NCBI RefSeq assembly: GCF_004764705.1
Contig: NZ_SHLX01000002.1
Coordinates: 434,001 to 498,000, forward strand
Length of the DNA stretch: 64,000 bases
Source of the DNA: Paenibacillus cymbidii
GTDB taxonomy: Bacteria; Bacillota; Bacilli; Paenibacillales; NBRC-103111
Direction of reading: 5' to 3'
Shown: piece by piece, positions 1-11,000 of the stretch
Layout: every line of letters starts with the position of its first letter
Position numbering within the stretch: position 1 is the first letter of the stretch
Notes under the pieces: model-generated
The model's database searches: none
What the model saw: the letters and a program-made list of their open reading frames with translations, nothing else
What the model was told of the DNA's origin: nothing
Position numbers and translations under genes: made by a program

Positions 1-3000
1 CGCTCGGAATGAATGCTTCGGAAGCGGCGCCGAAATAATAGCCGTCTTTCGCAATGCCGATCGTATAAGCCTGGCCGCCCGTAAAATCGGCTGCGATCGT
101 GTAAGTCGCCCCGCCGTCCGCGGTCGTCGCCGACGATGCCGGCAGTGTGTGGCCGGCCGCATCCTTCAGCGTGAAGTTGTCTGCCGCAAGTCCCGCACGT
201 GCCGGATTAAGCGCAATGCCGACCGATCTGGCGCCGATATTGCTGACGCTCGGAATAATCGTGTAAGGAACGTCAAGTGCGAGCGGCGCGCCGAAATCGT
301 AGCCGTCCTTGACGAGCGCTACGCGATAGGTGACGCCCTCGACGAATGCCGCCGTCGTCAGCACGTAAGTCGCACCTTCGTCTTCGGTTACGGCGTCCCA
401 CACCGGAAATTCCCGCCCATCCCTCGTCACACGGAAATCTCTTGCCTCAAGATCCGGCTGAGCCGGCGAGAACGAGACGACAAACCGATTGCCCGTCCCG
501 GGCACGATCCCGCCGAATGCGGCCGTCACTCCAGTCAGCCGAACCGTCTGATCCGGTCCGTAGTCGTTGCCCGGACTGGTCGTGTTGATGTTCAGATTTT
601 GCACCCGCACCTTGTAATTTTTGTCCGCCGCAAGCGCGATGCCGACATGATACGTCAAGCCGCCATCCGAGGAATACAAGGTCTGAATCGGTTGACGCTT
701 GCCGCTGTCGTCGGTCACGAGGACGTCCAGGTAGCCGAAATCCAATTTTTTAAGCAAATTCAATTTGAAGCCTTGCGCGCTTACGTTGCCCACGATGGCT
801 CCATTCGCGTTCAGACTGACACCGGTAACGGGTTGGAAAACATAGTTGTCTTTGGTCAGCGTAATCGTATAGGTTCTGCCGCTGGACAACGCTGCTTGCA
901 CACGAAAGTTGGCGCCGAAATCGTCCGTCTCGATACCGTCGACGGCTACCGGAATCCCCGACTCGTCCTCGATCGTGAAGTCGTCCGCTTCAAGATCCCG
1001 AACGCCCGGCGTCAGACGGAGGCTGAAACCGGTTTGCGTCTGGTTGTACAGGGAAGCAGCAACCGCAATGTTGCGCGCGATCGTCATCGCCGGACCGAAG
1101 TCGTATCCCGGCTTCGCGATCGTCAAATACAAGGTGGCCGCTTCTGTCACGTTCTTCTCCAGCCCATAGAGGGTGCCCTCCCGGCTGAATCCGAACGCAA
1201 CTTCCTCGCCGTTCTCGTCCTTCAATATGAAGTTGCTTGCTTCCAGCTCCAGCTCAGGGTAAATTTGCAGCGTCATGTAATCGTTGTTCGTGAAGAGCAG
1301 ATTGACCTTGACCGGAATCGGTATTTCAAAGCCGACCGGCGCGACCAGCGCGAATTTGTCCTGATAGGTGCCGTAAGCGTCACTGGCCAAATCCACCGTG
1401 TAGGCTTCCGGTATGGAAAGCGTATAGGAGATTTTATACGTGAGCCCTTGATCAGTCGTCGTCAGCGTATATTGATCGAACGGGAGTCTGACACCTGCAC
1501 TGTTCTTGAGCAGCAAGTCCTTCGCCTGCAAATCGGGAACCGCCTCGCCAAATCGAAGCGTGAAACCGCGCAGCGACGGGCTTGTCACCTCCGCCGAAAC
1601 GATCTTCTTCACGGTGAATCGGAGCGGATCGTACGTCAGGTAATTTGCATCGGGCAAGTACGACAGCCAATACGCACGACCTGCAGGCAAGTCGGCATGC
1701 AGCACGTACGTGTATCCGTTATCCGCGGATTCCGCGGCGCCGATCGCCACAGCCGTTCCCGTCTCGTCGACCAGTTTGAAGCTCGCCGCCGTAAGTCCCG
1801 CTACCGGCGTATTAAACACCGCATCGACTTGCGACTCCGACGAGCTGCCTACCGTCAGCACAACAGGCGTTGTCACACTAAGAACAGGCGTTGTGTAGCC
1901 CGGATAACGGATGTCGACCGTATACGTCCGTCCCCAACCGAGCCAGTCGATATTGCCGACATTGACGAGATAACTCGCTCCGCTGTCGGAAGTCGCAGGC
2001 GCCTCGTATATTTCGTTGCCTTGTTCGTCCCTGATGATCACCTGGTCGTTGTTCAATCCGGGAAGGGCCGGATTCAGCACCAGCCTGAAGCCGTTCGAGG
2101 TCACATCGCGCATGCTTGCCGTCGCGTCCAAATTGACATGGAACGGGTTCTCCGCGTCGAATACATAGAACGCTTTGGCGAAAGAGACCTTATAGTCCTG
2201 ACCGTTGACAAGCGCCGCGGACGCCCGGTAATGCATTCCGCCGTCTGCCGTAACAAGCGTCAGATTCGGTACGACGGCTTTCGTCGCCGCGTTTTTCAGA
2301 ACGGCATTCGCCGCAGTCAATCCCGGAACGGCATGGGAAAATGCAATGGCGAAGCCGGTTGCCGACACATCCGTAATGACGGCGTTCGTCGCATCGGTAT
2401 CTTCGGGAATCGCGAGCGGGACTCCGGCGCCGGAGTTGAACGATATGCCGTTCGGCAATGTGCCGCTGGCGATTATCGTATAAGCGCCGGGATTCAGACC
2501 GTTGCCCCCGCCCGCTCCCATGGTGAGTCTGTAGGTAAGCCCACTGTCTGTCGTTGCAACAGTTACAGGATTAAAATAGCTGCCGGACGAGGTCACCACC
2601 GAGAAACTGTAGATTCCCAGTCCCGCTATCGCTTCGCTTAACCCGACCGTAAATGACTTGCGGCTAAGGCTATCGGCATCAAGTGCGAGCGAGATGGATT
2701 TGGGAACCCGGATCGCCGGGAAGCTAACATTCGGTGCGGATGTCAGCGACAACGAATAGCTGCCCGGCGCCAAATCGGCTGCAAAATTGTATGACGATCC
2801 TGCGCTGTCATTCATCGTCACGGAAGGCAGTTCGACAGGATTGCCGAGACTGTCCTTCAGCACAAAATCCGAAGCGTCGACTATCATCGCCGGACTGAGC
2901 GTCAATCTGAAGCCGGCAGCCGACACGTTCTGAATATAATCGAAACGGACTGCGTTCGCGTCAATGATACGCGGCGCGCCGAAATCGTAACCCGGCACAA

Positions 3001-6000
3001 TCACGCTGATCGTATAGGTCTCCCCGCTGACACGAGGAAACTCGATCAGGTAAAATCCGTACTGAGGCTGCCACGAAACGACAGTCGCAACCGCCTGACC
3101 GGACGAATTCGTCACCGGGAAGTTGCTGGCGTCGAGTCCCAAGATTCTGGGGTTCAAGCCGGCGTATACCGCATCTGTTCCCCATCTTTCGATCGTTTTA
3201 TTGACGTATGCGAAGTTGACATAAGGCCCGAAATCATACCCGGCAGCTGTAATGAACAAGCTGTAATAGCCCGGATAGAATTCTCTGGCCGTCTTAATCT
3301 CATAGCTTTGCCCGTCGGTACCCACCTTAGCAGCCGAGAGGATAGGCACTTCTTCCCCGTCTTGCTTCTGCAAAATGAATTGCGACTGCGTCAAACCGGG
3401 CAACTCCGCACTGAAGCTGACGGTGAATCCCGCCAAGCCCAATCCCCCGACTTGCGTTGCTATCGCGATCGTGTCAGTGACTTCTACATTGCCCAGAGCC
3501 GTGCGATGTCCGGAAAGTGCAATCGTAAACGTATAGGTCTTGTTGCCGGTCAAGGGTAACCGCACGACAAAGGTTCGGCCGGCGACTTTTTCGGTTACGG
3601 AAGGAATGACGACGCGTTCGCCCGTATCGTCCTTGAGCACAATGTCAATCCCGTACAACCGATCGACCGATTCTGCGAACGTAATTTGGAAACCGTCGTG
3701 CGAAACCCAATCGACGGTTACCGGGACGAGCGTACGTTCGACGACCGGCACCGTTATTTCCACGGCATCCCGGAAAGCGTAACCTGTCTCGTCCAACGAC
3801 AGCGTGTAGGTTTCGCCTTCGGTCAATTGCGTCCAGACACCATAAGCTGCACCACCGTCCGAGGTAACCATGTCTATGGGGACGGCGGTTTGTTCATGAT
3901 CCTGCAGAATGAGGCTCAGCGCGTTAAGATCGGCAATGTCGCTGTCGAGCCGCATGGAAAAGCCCGTCTGTGCGATATCGTCGATTGTTGGCGTAATCAA
4001 CACGTTCGGCGTCGCTTCGTCCGACGGCTCCGAAGCGGCGGATGTGCCCGCTGCGTTCGTCGCGGTTACCGTAAATTGGTAAACCTGACCGTTCGTCAGC
4101 CCCGTAACCGTAATCGGACTGTCTGTGCCGGTTTGGGTGAAGTCTCCCGACGTCGATGCCACCATGTAACTTGTGATCGCGCTGCCGCCATCGCTGGCCG
4201 GAGCCGTGAAGCTGACCGTCACTTGGCCGTTGCCTGCGGTTACGCCCGTTATGGCAGGCGCGCCCGGTACGCCTTTCGGCGTCACAGTATCCGATACCGA
4301 AGAAGCGTTTGAGGCTCCCGCTGCGTTCGTCGCAGTGACGGTAAATGTATAGGCCGTGCCATTCGTCAGCCCTGTGACGATAATCGGGCTGCCTGTGCCG
4401 GTCTGCGTGATGCCTCCCGTCGTCGATGTCACCATGTAGCTCGTGATTGCGCTGCCGCCATCGTTGGCCGGAGCCGTGAAGCTGACCGTCACTTGGCCGT
4501 TGCCTGCGGTTACGCCCGTAATAGTGGGCGCATCTGGTGCTACAGGAACGATAACCGGCGTCACTTCGTCCGACGGCGCCGAAGCCACGGACGTGCCCGC
4601 CGCGTTCGTCGCGGTGACGGTAAACCGGTAAATCTGACCGTACGTCAGCCCCGTTACGGTAATCGGGCTATCCGTACCGGTCTGGGTGAAGCCACCCGCC
4701 GTCGATGTCACCGTGTAGCTTGTTATCGCGCTGCCGCCGTTGTTGGCCGGAGGCGTAAAACGGACCGTCGCTTGGCCAATTCCCGCAGTTGCGCTTGTAA
4801 TCGTCGGCGCATCCGGTGCGACCGGCGCGGATGCCGGCGTCGCGTCGTCCGACGGCGCCGAAGCTGCGGACGTGCCCGCTGCGTTCGTTGCGGTTACCGT
4901 AAACCGGTAAATCTCGCCGTACGTCAGCCCCGTGACAGTAATCGGGCTATCGGCGCCGGTCTGCGTAAAGCCGCCAACCGTTGATGTCACCGTGTAGCTT
5001 GTAATCGGGCTGCCGCCGTTGTTGGCCGGAGGCGTAAAATGGACCGTCACTTGGCCGGTGCCCCCGATCACACTTGTAATCGTCGGCGCATCCGGAGCGA
5101 CCGGAGTCGGCGTTGGTGTTGCCGTTGGTTCCGACGTCGGCGTCGCCGTCGGGGTTGGGGTTGCCGTTGGCGTCGGGGTCGGTGTTGCCGTTGGGGTTGC
5201 CGTTGGCGTCGGGGTCGGTGTTGCCGTTGGGGTTGCCGTTGGCGTCGGGGTCGGCGTCAATGTTGCCGTCGGTTCCGGCGTCGGCGCAGACGTTGGCGTC
5301 GCCGTCGATATCGGCGTTGGCGTCGGTGTCGGCGCTGGTGTTGGCGTCGCCGTCGGTTCCGGCGCAGTCGATTCCACGACTGCAGGTTTATTTTCGAATT
5401 TCACATCTGTCGCGTTCACAACCGCCTTGTCGACCGTGCCCTTCCCTTCGACCGAGGAGCCTCCGTTCATTTCCATCTGGCCGACGTGCACTCCTTCGGT
5501 CAACGTGATGGTCGAATCCGTGACGGTATTGTTGACCTGAATATGCTCAATTTTTCCCGACGCTACGGTCAGTTGCACATTCGACTTGACTTCCACGCTC
5601 TTGAAATTGCCGGATAACGTCACTTCTCCCGTGTTCGAAATCGAAATTCCCGCGATTCCGCCACTCGCGCCGTCGCCTGTCGAAACGACGGTCGCATCGG
5701 ATTGGATATCCATTTGTTCGATGACGGTCGTGCCTCCGACGACAACGCGCACGCGTCCGCCGACCTTTTCGATGACGATCGTGCTCAAATCGGAGTCGTC
5801 GATATGGATGCTGTTTTGCCCGCCGCCTTTGACGATCGTATGGCCCGCGACCTTCACATTGCGCAGGTACACGTCTCCTTCACCCACGGCTTCTCCGATC
5901 AACAAGTCTCCGTTAACCGTCACATTTTGCAAGACGATGCCGGGTGCGTTCAACGTCAAATCTCCGGCGACGGTCGCCGCTCCCGAAGCGGGGCCGTACG

Positions 6001-6754
6001 TGCCGGCTTTCGCCAATTGTTTCGGCGCGGGCTTGAACCCCGGTCCGGGCTTCCCGTTCGATTGCCCCAGCACACGATCCAGCAGCACCACGGTTTCCGC
6101 TCTGGTAATGGCTTTGCCCGGTCGCAGCGTCCCGTCGTCCAACCCGGCCAGGTATCCGGCATCGACAGCTCCCGCCAACGCTTCCCTGCCATATGCGGGA
6201 ACGGCGGATCGATCGGCAAATCCGCTTAACGGGTCCGCTCCCGTCAAGGCGACCATAGGCACCAGCCTGGAAAGAATGATGGCTGCCTCGGCGCGATTCA
6301 GCGGCTGCGTCGGACGAAACGAACCGTCGCTGTCCCCTTGCATGTAGCCGGCTTGTACAGCCGATTCGACTTGCGCGGCGAACCAGTCCTCCGGGCTGAC
6401 GTCCGGGAAGCGCGCTTGCCCTTTTTCGGTAAAGCCGAACAACCGGTTGACCAGCGTCGCGAACTCGACCCGCGTCACCTCCCGATCCGGCCGGAACGTG
6501 CCGTCCTGAAATCCGCTGATCAGCCCCAGATTCGACCATTCGCGGATTTCCTTTTCCGCCCAATGATCGTTCGTATCCTGGAAGCCGGGCAGCGCGGCCG
6601 GCAGCTCGCTCGACGGCAGTTGATCCGCGCTCGAAGCAGTTCCCGTCCCTTCCGCCGAAGCCCAGTTCAAGGGACACAGGTTAATCAGCATAGCGATAAC
6701 AAGCAAGCAGCTCACTATGATTCGACTCGGTTTATGAAATATAAAAGCGTGCAC
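1..6754 (-). CDS. Giant SLH-anchored multidomain surface protein (3' end beyond window)
   Basis: The reading frame stays open for about 2,251 codons and runs off the left edge, so the C-terminus is missing. I chose the GTG at 6754 because GAAGGGAG lies just upstream and a signal peptide follows (basic start, then a hydrophobic core ending near LNWASA). Domain order: three SLH domains at about residues 50-215 (FQDTNDHWAEKEI, RFPDVSPEDWF), which should bind secondary cell-wall polymer; a beta-rich region with many VxN/VxG turns at 220-470; a Thr/Pro-rich linker (TPTPTPTAT type) at about 475-550; four fibronectin type III domains at about 552-920, each with PxAPTIT...GQVTVxFTxPA and TNAAGTS; then a long run of roughly 100-residue degenerate repeats with LxAxNFxLKD and KDGYDFGAP signatures. 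It is probably an extended S-layer-attached adhesin or stalk. No catalytic domain is visible in the part present. Confidence 0.85.
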   Translation of the reverse strand, partial: MHAFIFHKPSRIIVSCLLVIAMLINLCPLNWASAEGTGTASSADQLPSSELPAALPGFQDTNDHWAEKEIREWSNLGLISGFQDGTFRPDREVTRVEFATLVNRLFGFTEKGQARFPDVSPEDWFAAQVESAVQAGYMQGDSDGSFRPTQPLNRAEAAIILSRLVPMVALTGADPLSGFADRSAVPAYGREALAGAVDAGYLAGLDDGTLRPGKAITRAETVVLLDRVLGQSNGKPGPGFKPAPKQLAKAGTYGPASGAATVAGDLTLNAPGIVLQNVTVNGDLLIGEAVGEGDVYLRNVKVAGHTIVKGGGQNSIHIDDSDLSTIVIEKVGGRVRVVVGGTTVIEQMDIQSDATVVSTGDGASGGIAGISISNTGEVTLSGNFKSVEVKSNVQLTVASGKIEHIQVNNTVTDSTITLTEGVHVGQMEMNGGSSVEGKGTVDKAVVNATDVKFENKPAVVESTAPEPTATPTPAPTPTPTPISTATPTSAPTPEPTATLTPTPTPTATPTATPTPTPTATPTATPTPTPTATPTPTATPTSEPTATPTPTPVAPDAPTITSVIGGTGQVTVHFTPPANNGGSPITSYTVTSTVGGFTQTGADSPITVTGLTYGEIYRFTVTATNAAGTSAASAPSDDATPASAPVAPDAPTITSATAGIGQATVRFTPPANNGGSAITSYTVTSTAGGFTQTGTDSPITVTGLTYGQIYRFTVTATNAAGTSVASAPSDEVTPVIVPVAPDAPTITGVTAGNGQVTVSFTAPANDGGSAITSYMVTSTTGGITQTGTGSPIIVTGLTNGTAYTFTVTATNAAGASNASSVSDTVTPKGVPGAPAITGVTAGNGQVTVSFTAPASDGGSAITSYMVASTSGDFTQTGTDSPITVTGLTNGQVYQFTVTATNAAGTSAASEPSDEATPNVLITPTIDDIAQTGFSMRLDSDIADLNALSLILQDHEQTAVPIDMVTSDGGAAYGVWTQLTEGETYTLSLDETGYAFRDAVEITVPVVERTLVPVTVDWVSHDGFQITFAESVDRLYGIDIVLKDDTGERVVIPSVTEKVAGRTFVVRLPLTGNKTYTFTIALSGHRTALGNVEVTDTIAIATQVGGLGLAGFTVSFSAELPGLTQSQFILQKQDGEEVPILSAAKVGTDGQSYEIKTAREFYPGYYSLFITAAGYDFGPYVNFAYVNKTIERWGTDAVYAGLNPRILGLDASNFPVTNSSGQAVATVVSWQPQYGFYLIEFPRVSGETYTISVIVPGYDFGAPRIIDANAVRFDYIQNVSAAGFRLTLSPAMIVDASDFVLKDSLGNPVELPSVTMNDSAGSSYNFAADLAPGSYSLSLTSAPNVSFPAIRVPKSISLALDADSLSRKSFTVGLSEAIAGLGIYSFSVVTSSGSYFNPVTVATTDSGLTYRLTMGAGGGNGLNPGAYTIIASGTLPNGISFNSGAGVPLAIPEDTDATNAVITDVSATGFAIAFSHAVPGLTAANAVLKNAATKAVVPNLTLVTADGGMHYRASAALVNGQDYKVSFAKAFYVFDAENPFHVNLDATASMRDVTSNGFRLVLNPALPGLNNDQVIIRDEQGNEIYEAPATSDSGASYLVNVGNIDWLGWGRTYTVDIRYPGYTTPVLSVTTPVVLTVGSSSESQVDAVFNTPVAGLTAASFKLVDETGTAVAIGAAESADNGYTYVLHADLPAGRAYWLSYLPDANYLTYDPLRFTVKKIVSAEVTSPSLRGFTLRFGEAVPDLQAKDLLLKNSAGVRLPFDQYTLTTTDQGLTYKISYTLSIPEAYTVDLASDAYGTYQDKFALVAPVGFEIPIPVKVNLLFTNNDYMTLQIYPELELEASNFILKDENGEEVAFGFSREGTLYGLEKNVTEAATLYLTIAKPGYDFGPAMTIARNIAVAASLYNQTQTGFSLRLTPGVRDLEADDFTIEDESGIPVAVDGIETDDFGANFRVQAALSSGRTYTITLTKDNYVFQPVTGVSLNANGAIVGNVSAQGFKLNLLKKLDFGYLDVLVTDDSGKRQPIQTLYSSDGGLTYHVGIALAADKNYKVRVQNLNINTTSPGNDYGPDQTVRLTGVTAAFGGIVPGTGNRFVVSFSPAQPDLEARDFRVTRDGREFPVWDAVTEDEGATYVLTTAAFVEGVTYRVALVKDGYDFGAPLALDVPYTIIPSVSNIGARSVGIALNPARAGLAADNFTLKDAAGHTLPASSATTADGGATYTIAADFTGGQAYTIGIAKDGYYFGAASEAFIPS

Positions 6755-6875
6755 GTTGGCTCCCTTCTCGCGGAACAAACTATGAATCAGCTATTCCTGC
6801 GCATAAATATGGATGACTAAGTATAGAGCAATACGCTGAACCGATTCTGAGCACCCATTTTCGCTTATTTTCGCA

Positions 6876-6922
6876 AAAAAAGCCCCAGCAGCTGTCGTTT
6901 CGACAGCATACAGGGACTTTTT
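6876..6922 (-). terminator. Terminator after the response-regulator gene
   Basis: A hairpin with GCTGTCG/CGACAGC at the tip and an imperfect lower stem of A-rich/GCCCC against GGGACTTTTT. T-runs stand on both sides, so it could end transcription in both directions. It lies just past the stop of the regulator gene at 6936 and before the giant SLH gene. Confidence 0.75.
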
Positions 6923-6935
6923 CAACAAATTTCGC

Positions 6936-8072
6936 TTATTTTCTTTGGTTTACTAGCTGTTCATAACATTTTATCGTCTCCGCATCGGGTTCAATGCCAA
7001 GATCGGCCTGCAGGAGGCGCTCAAACTTGTCGTAATGGCACCGCACCAACTCCCAATTCCCGACGTTTGCATACGCGCTCAGGATAAGCCGGCACATTTC
7101 ATCCGAATACGGCTCCTTGTCTTGCAGAACGGCCAACCGCTCCATCGCCTCCGCGACGAACCCCGCCTGCAGCTCGGCATGGGCCAATTCCAACATCGCG
7201 TTCGTATATTGCTTCTGCAGCTTGCTTCTTCTGGCGACCGCCCAAGGAAAATCGTGATGATCCAAATAATCGCCGCGATACAGCGCCAGCTTGCGATCAT
7301 ATGCCTCGCGGCTTTCCCGCGTCAATTCCTGCCCGCCCCCGATCGTTCCCATCAGCTGCTCGAACGCTTCCACATCGGTCGTCCAATCGATCTGTTCGAG
7401 ACAGTAACTGTCATGCGCATATCCTACAACTGCCTGGCTCCCCCATTTTTTCAGCACATTCCTGACCTGATAAACGGAAGTGTGAAGATGGGTGACCGCC
7501 TTGTCGTACTCCAGATCCGGCCACAACGTTTCCAACAACCGCTCTTTGGCAACCCACTGACCGGAATGATGCAGCAAATAAGCGAATAACTCCTTGGCTT
7601 TTAAGGTCCGCCACTTGGGCGGTTTATGTCGATTGATCCGCATCACGAATTCAAGTTGACCGAAACACAAGATTCGTTTCTTGCCCGGCGCGCTGGCGTG
7701 AATCATCGTCCGATTCCAATAATGCTGGATCCGATCGAGCGTCTGAGTCAGACGCTTCGAAGTGACCGGCTTCAACAAGTAGTCGAGCGCATTCAGCCCG
7801 AACGCCTCGATCGCATAAGCGGAATGGGCCGTAACATACACGAACGGGAGATCGCCGTTCACTTGCCGCATTCGCTCGACGACTTCAAGACCGTTCATTC
7901 CCGGCATGCTGATATCGAGGAACAAAATATCCGGCTGATCGATCTCCAGACGTTCGATGCACGTTTTTGCCGACGTATATTTGCCAATGACATCCATCCG
8001 GCCATCGGCGAGAATGAGCCGTTCCAATTGCAGCAGCGCCGGCTTCTCATCGTCTACCAGAACCGCTCTCAT
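6936..8072 (-). CDS. SARP-like response regulator (receiver + winged helix + BTAD)
   Basis: A 378-residue cytoplasmic regulator. Residues 1-120 are a CheY-type receiver: acidic DDE at 7-9, phospho-acceptor Asp53 in FLDISMPGMNG, and the conserved T and K (TAHSAY, LLKPV). Residues about 150-245 form an OmpR/SARP-type winged helix (LKAKELFAYLLHHSGQ, LHTSVYQVRNVLKK). The rest is a helical bacterial transcriptional activation (BTAD) domain. The gene overlaps the upstream sensor-kinase gene by 26 bp, so translation is probably coupled and the kinase is its likely partner. Family knowledge supports DNA binding controlled by phosphorylation; the target genes cannot be read from sequence. The neighbouring SLH gene has its own start after a terminator and is only a candidate target. 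Confidence 0.9.
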   Translation of the reverse strand: MRAVLVDDEKPALLQLERLILADGRMDVIGKYTSAKTCIERLEIDQPDILFLDISMPGMNGLEVVERMRQVNGDLPFVYVTAHSAYAIEAFGLNALDYLLKPVTSKRLTQTLDRIQHYWNRTMIHASAPGKKRILCFGQLEFVMRINRHKPPKWRTLKAKELFAYLLHHSGQWVAKERLLETLWPDLEYDKAVTHLHTSVYQVRNVLKKWGSQAVVGYAHDSYCLEQIDWTTDVEAFEQLMGTIGGGQELTRESREAYDRKLALYRGDYLDHHDFPWAVARRSKLQKQYTNAMLELAHAELQAGFVAEAMERLAVLQDKEPYSDEMCRLILSAYANVGNWELVRCHYDKFERLLQADLGIEPDAETIKCYEQLVNQRK

Positions 8073-11000
8073 CGTCGTTCACCGTTCCTTTCCGCTCGGC
8101 GCCCGCCGGCGCTGCCGCTTTCAGCACGTCGAACCGGACCGTCGTTCCCTTGTCCCGCTCGCTCTCGATCCGAAGCCCGCTTCCATACAGATGCATCAAT
8201 CGCCGGTGAATATTCAGCAGCCCAACGCCGCCGTCTTCCCGTTGATCGGACAACAGGCGGCCGAGCCGTTCTTCGCCGATTCCGGGGCCGTCATCCGTTA
8301 CCGTGATCGTAACCTTGTCTTCCGTTTCGGTCAAGCGGATGCGGATCGTCCCTCCCTGCTCCCTTTGCGTGACGCCGTGCCTGACCGCATTCTCTACAAT
8401 CGGTTGGATGCACAGCGGAGGAATCAGGCTTTGCAAGTTGGCCTCGATCGAATACTCGACGTGCAATCGTTCGTCGAACCGGGCTTTTTCCAGTGACAAA
8501 TACGATTTGACCAGCTCCAGCTCCTTCTTCAGCGGCACAAGCTGGTCGCGATTCTGGAAGTCGAAGCTGCCGCGCAAATACTCGCTCAATTCCTCCAGCA
8601 GCTCCATTGTCTTCTCCGGGTCGACCGGGCAAAGAGCGATCATCGTATTCAATGCGTTATATAAAAAATGGGGCTTGATCTGCGCCTGAAGAAAAGCCAT
8701 TTCCGTCCGCATGATCATCTGCACCGATTTGCGCAGTTCAAGCAAGGTATGAACACGCGCCCGCAGCTCCCCGGCATCCACCGGCTTGCTGAGAAAATCG
8801 TTGATTCCCGCCTGGAAAGCTGTCCATATATGCTCCGGCCGGCCTCTTGCCGTCAGCAGCAGCACCGGCAGTTCCGACAGCAAGTATCGCTCTCTTATGC
8901 GCCGGGTCAGCTCGAGACCGGACATGCCGGGCATCATCCAGTCGGCAATCACAAGATCGATGCCCGGATTGCGGGCAATTTCCTCCCACGCCTCCGCTCC
9001 GCCGGTTACGGCGATAATCGCAACGTTCCCGGGAGACAGCAAATGCTTCAATACTTGAAGATTCACCGGATCGTCGTCCACGATCAGCACCGTCTGATCG
9101 CGGGCTATCGCTTCTTGCGACGGCTCATTGGCGGAAGCTGCTGCACTCTCGTCAGCCATTGCGGTTATCCGGCTTGCCGTCCGCGATGATGGCAACGATG
9201 TTGCTTGCGGCTGCGGGTCGGCGAGCGGCATTGTAAAATGAAACGCCGAGCCCTTGCCCAGCTCCGACTCCACCCAAATGCGGCCGCCGCACAGCTCAAC
9301 CAGCTTCTTCGTTACGCTTAGCCCAAGACCAGTGCCGGCCTCTCGTTCCGACGGCTCGTGCACGAGCGGGTCCGCCTGGTCGAACGAGCGAAAGATGTCC
9401 GCGAACCGCGCTTCGGCAATGCCGATTCCGCTATCCCACACGGTGATCGTCATGTCGTCTTTGCCGACCGCGGCCTTGATGCCGATTTCCCCTTGCCGGG
9501 TGAATTTGACGGCGTTGCCGAGCAAATTGAACAAAATCTGGCGAAGGCGGTCTTCGTCCGAATCAAGCCACGGCAGCCGTTCCGGCCAGGACTGGATGAA
9601 GCGGACGTCTTTCTTTGCCGTCATTGGGCCAAGCACCTCAAGAACCGACCCGACGACCGCCTGCAGATCGACCGGCTTCCGGTGCAGGAGTAGATTGCCA
9701 TTTTTCATTTTGGCAAAATCGAGAATATCGTTGATGAGCAACGATAACCTCCTGCCCGTCGAAACGATGAGGGCCAAATCGTTTTTTTGTTCGGTGTCCA
9801 GTATTCGCGATGTTCTACTAAGCAACGAATCGGCGATATTGATCATGCCGTGCAGCGGCGTCCGCAGTTCGTGAGAGGTATTGGCCATGAATTCGTCCTT
9901 CATCCCGTCCAGCGTCATCAGCCGCCGCGACAACAGCTCCGTTTCGCGGTAGGAATCGGTGTAACGGTTGGCCAAGAGCAAGCCCTGCGCGACGACCAGG
10001 AGCAGCATTTCGTACGGAATGAGGACTTGCACCTGCAACATGCCTGCCAGGATCAACGATTGGTTAATCGTGTCCATCGCAATAACCAGCATGCTGACGA
10101 GAATAAAAAGCTTGCTCTGCGCGTACTGCTTCAAGTTTATTAGCAAGGTATATCCTGTATAGGACACAACGAATATGCTGAACAACACAATCGGAATGCC
10201 CATCATAACGGTGGATAGGGTTGGCGGTAACACAAGGTAGATCAGCAACGCGATCACGGCAAATAATCGGGCGATGACCAAAGCGATTTTATGGGAAGGT
10301 CCCGGCATCGTCGACGTTATGTACTGCAGCAAAAAATAGTAAGCGGCAACCGAAGCGATATTTTGCAGCTTAAGAAACCAGACGTAAGGAAGTGCGGGAA
10401 CGATCGCGTCCAGCAGCTTTTCCCCGTTCGTCAGCACATACAACAAGGCCGACAGGCAGAACAAGGCAAGAAACAGCAGCGTGGGGTCCTTCGTTCTCAC
10501 ACGGTAAAGCATCAACAAAAGCAGCGTGGCAAGGATAAAGCCCCCGATCGTGGTCAGATCCATAAACAGCGAAAAATCGCGGGCCTTCATCACGGCATAT
10601 TGGTCTCCGAACTCGATCGGATAGGTGATGCCGCCTGCCGGGAAGTTGTAATTGGCTGCCTGAACAATAATCTCCACCGTGTCGCCGCTGACTGTCGAAA
10701 ACCCGGCAAAAGGCATATTGCTGGCAATCGTCTCTTTTGCCGTCGTGCCCGTTACACCGCTCGTGCCTACCTCATGACCACCCAGAAACACCTTGCTCGA
10801 CATCAAAACACTGACGACGTGAACCCCATAGGTCACATCCGGCTTATCGCCTACGCGGATTACAAGGCGGAACGTGCCGAATCCCCGGCTCGCTTCCGAG
10901 CCATTATCGGCTATGTACCGGTTCCACTTTCCGGGCACCTGCACGATGCTTGTAAGCTGCGGCGCCGGGAGCCCGGGCGGTCGATTCTCATGAAACGACT

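Noticed and set aside
149..2641. 830-codon open frame on the plus strand
   Set aside because: It is antisense to the giant SLH gene, rich in Arg and Cys with no recognisable domain; the minus-strand frame gives SLH, fibronectin and repeat motifs.
5019..5540. Plus-strand frame coding a Gly-Val repeat protein
   Set aside because: It is the mirror of the Thr/Pro linker of the SLH protein; the repeats come from that linker. It is not a CRISPR array either: unit length is irregular and there are no spacers.
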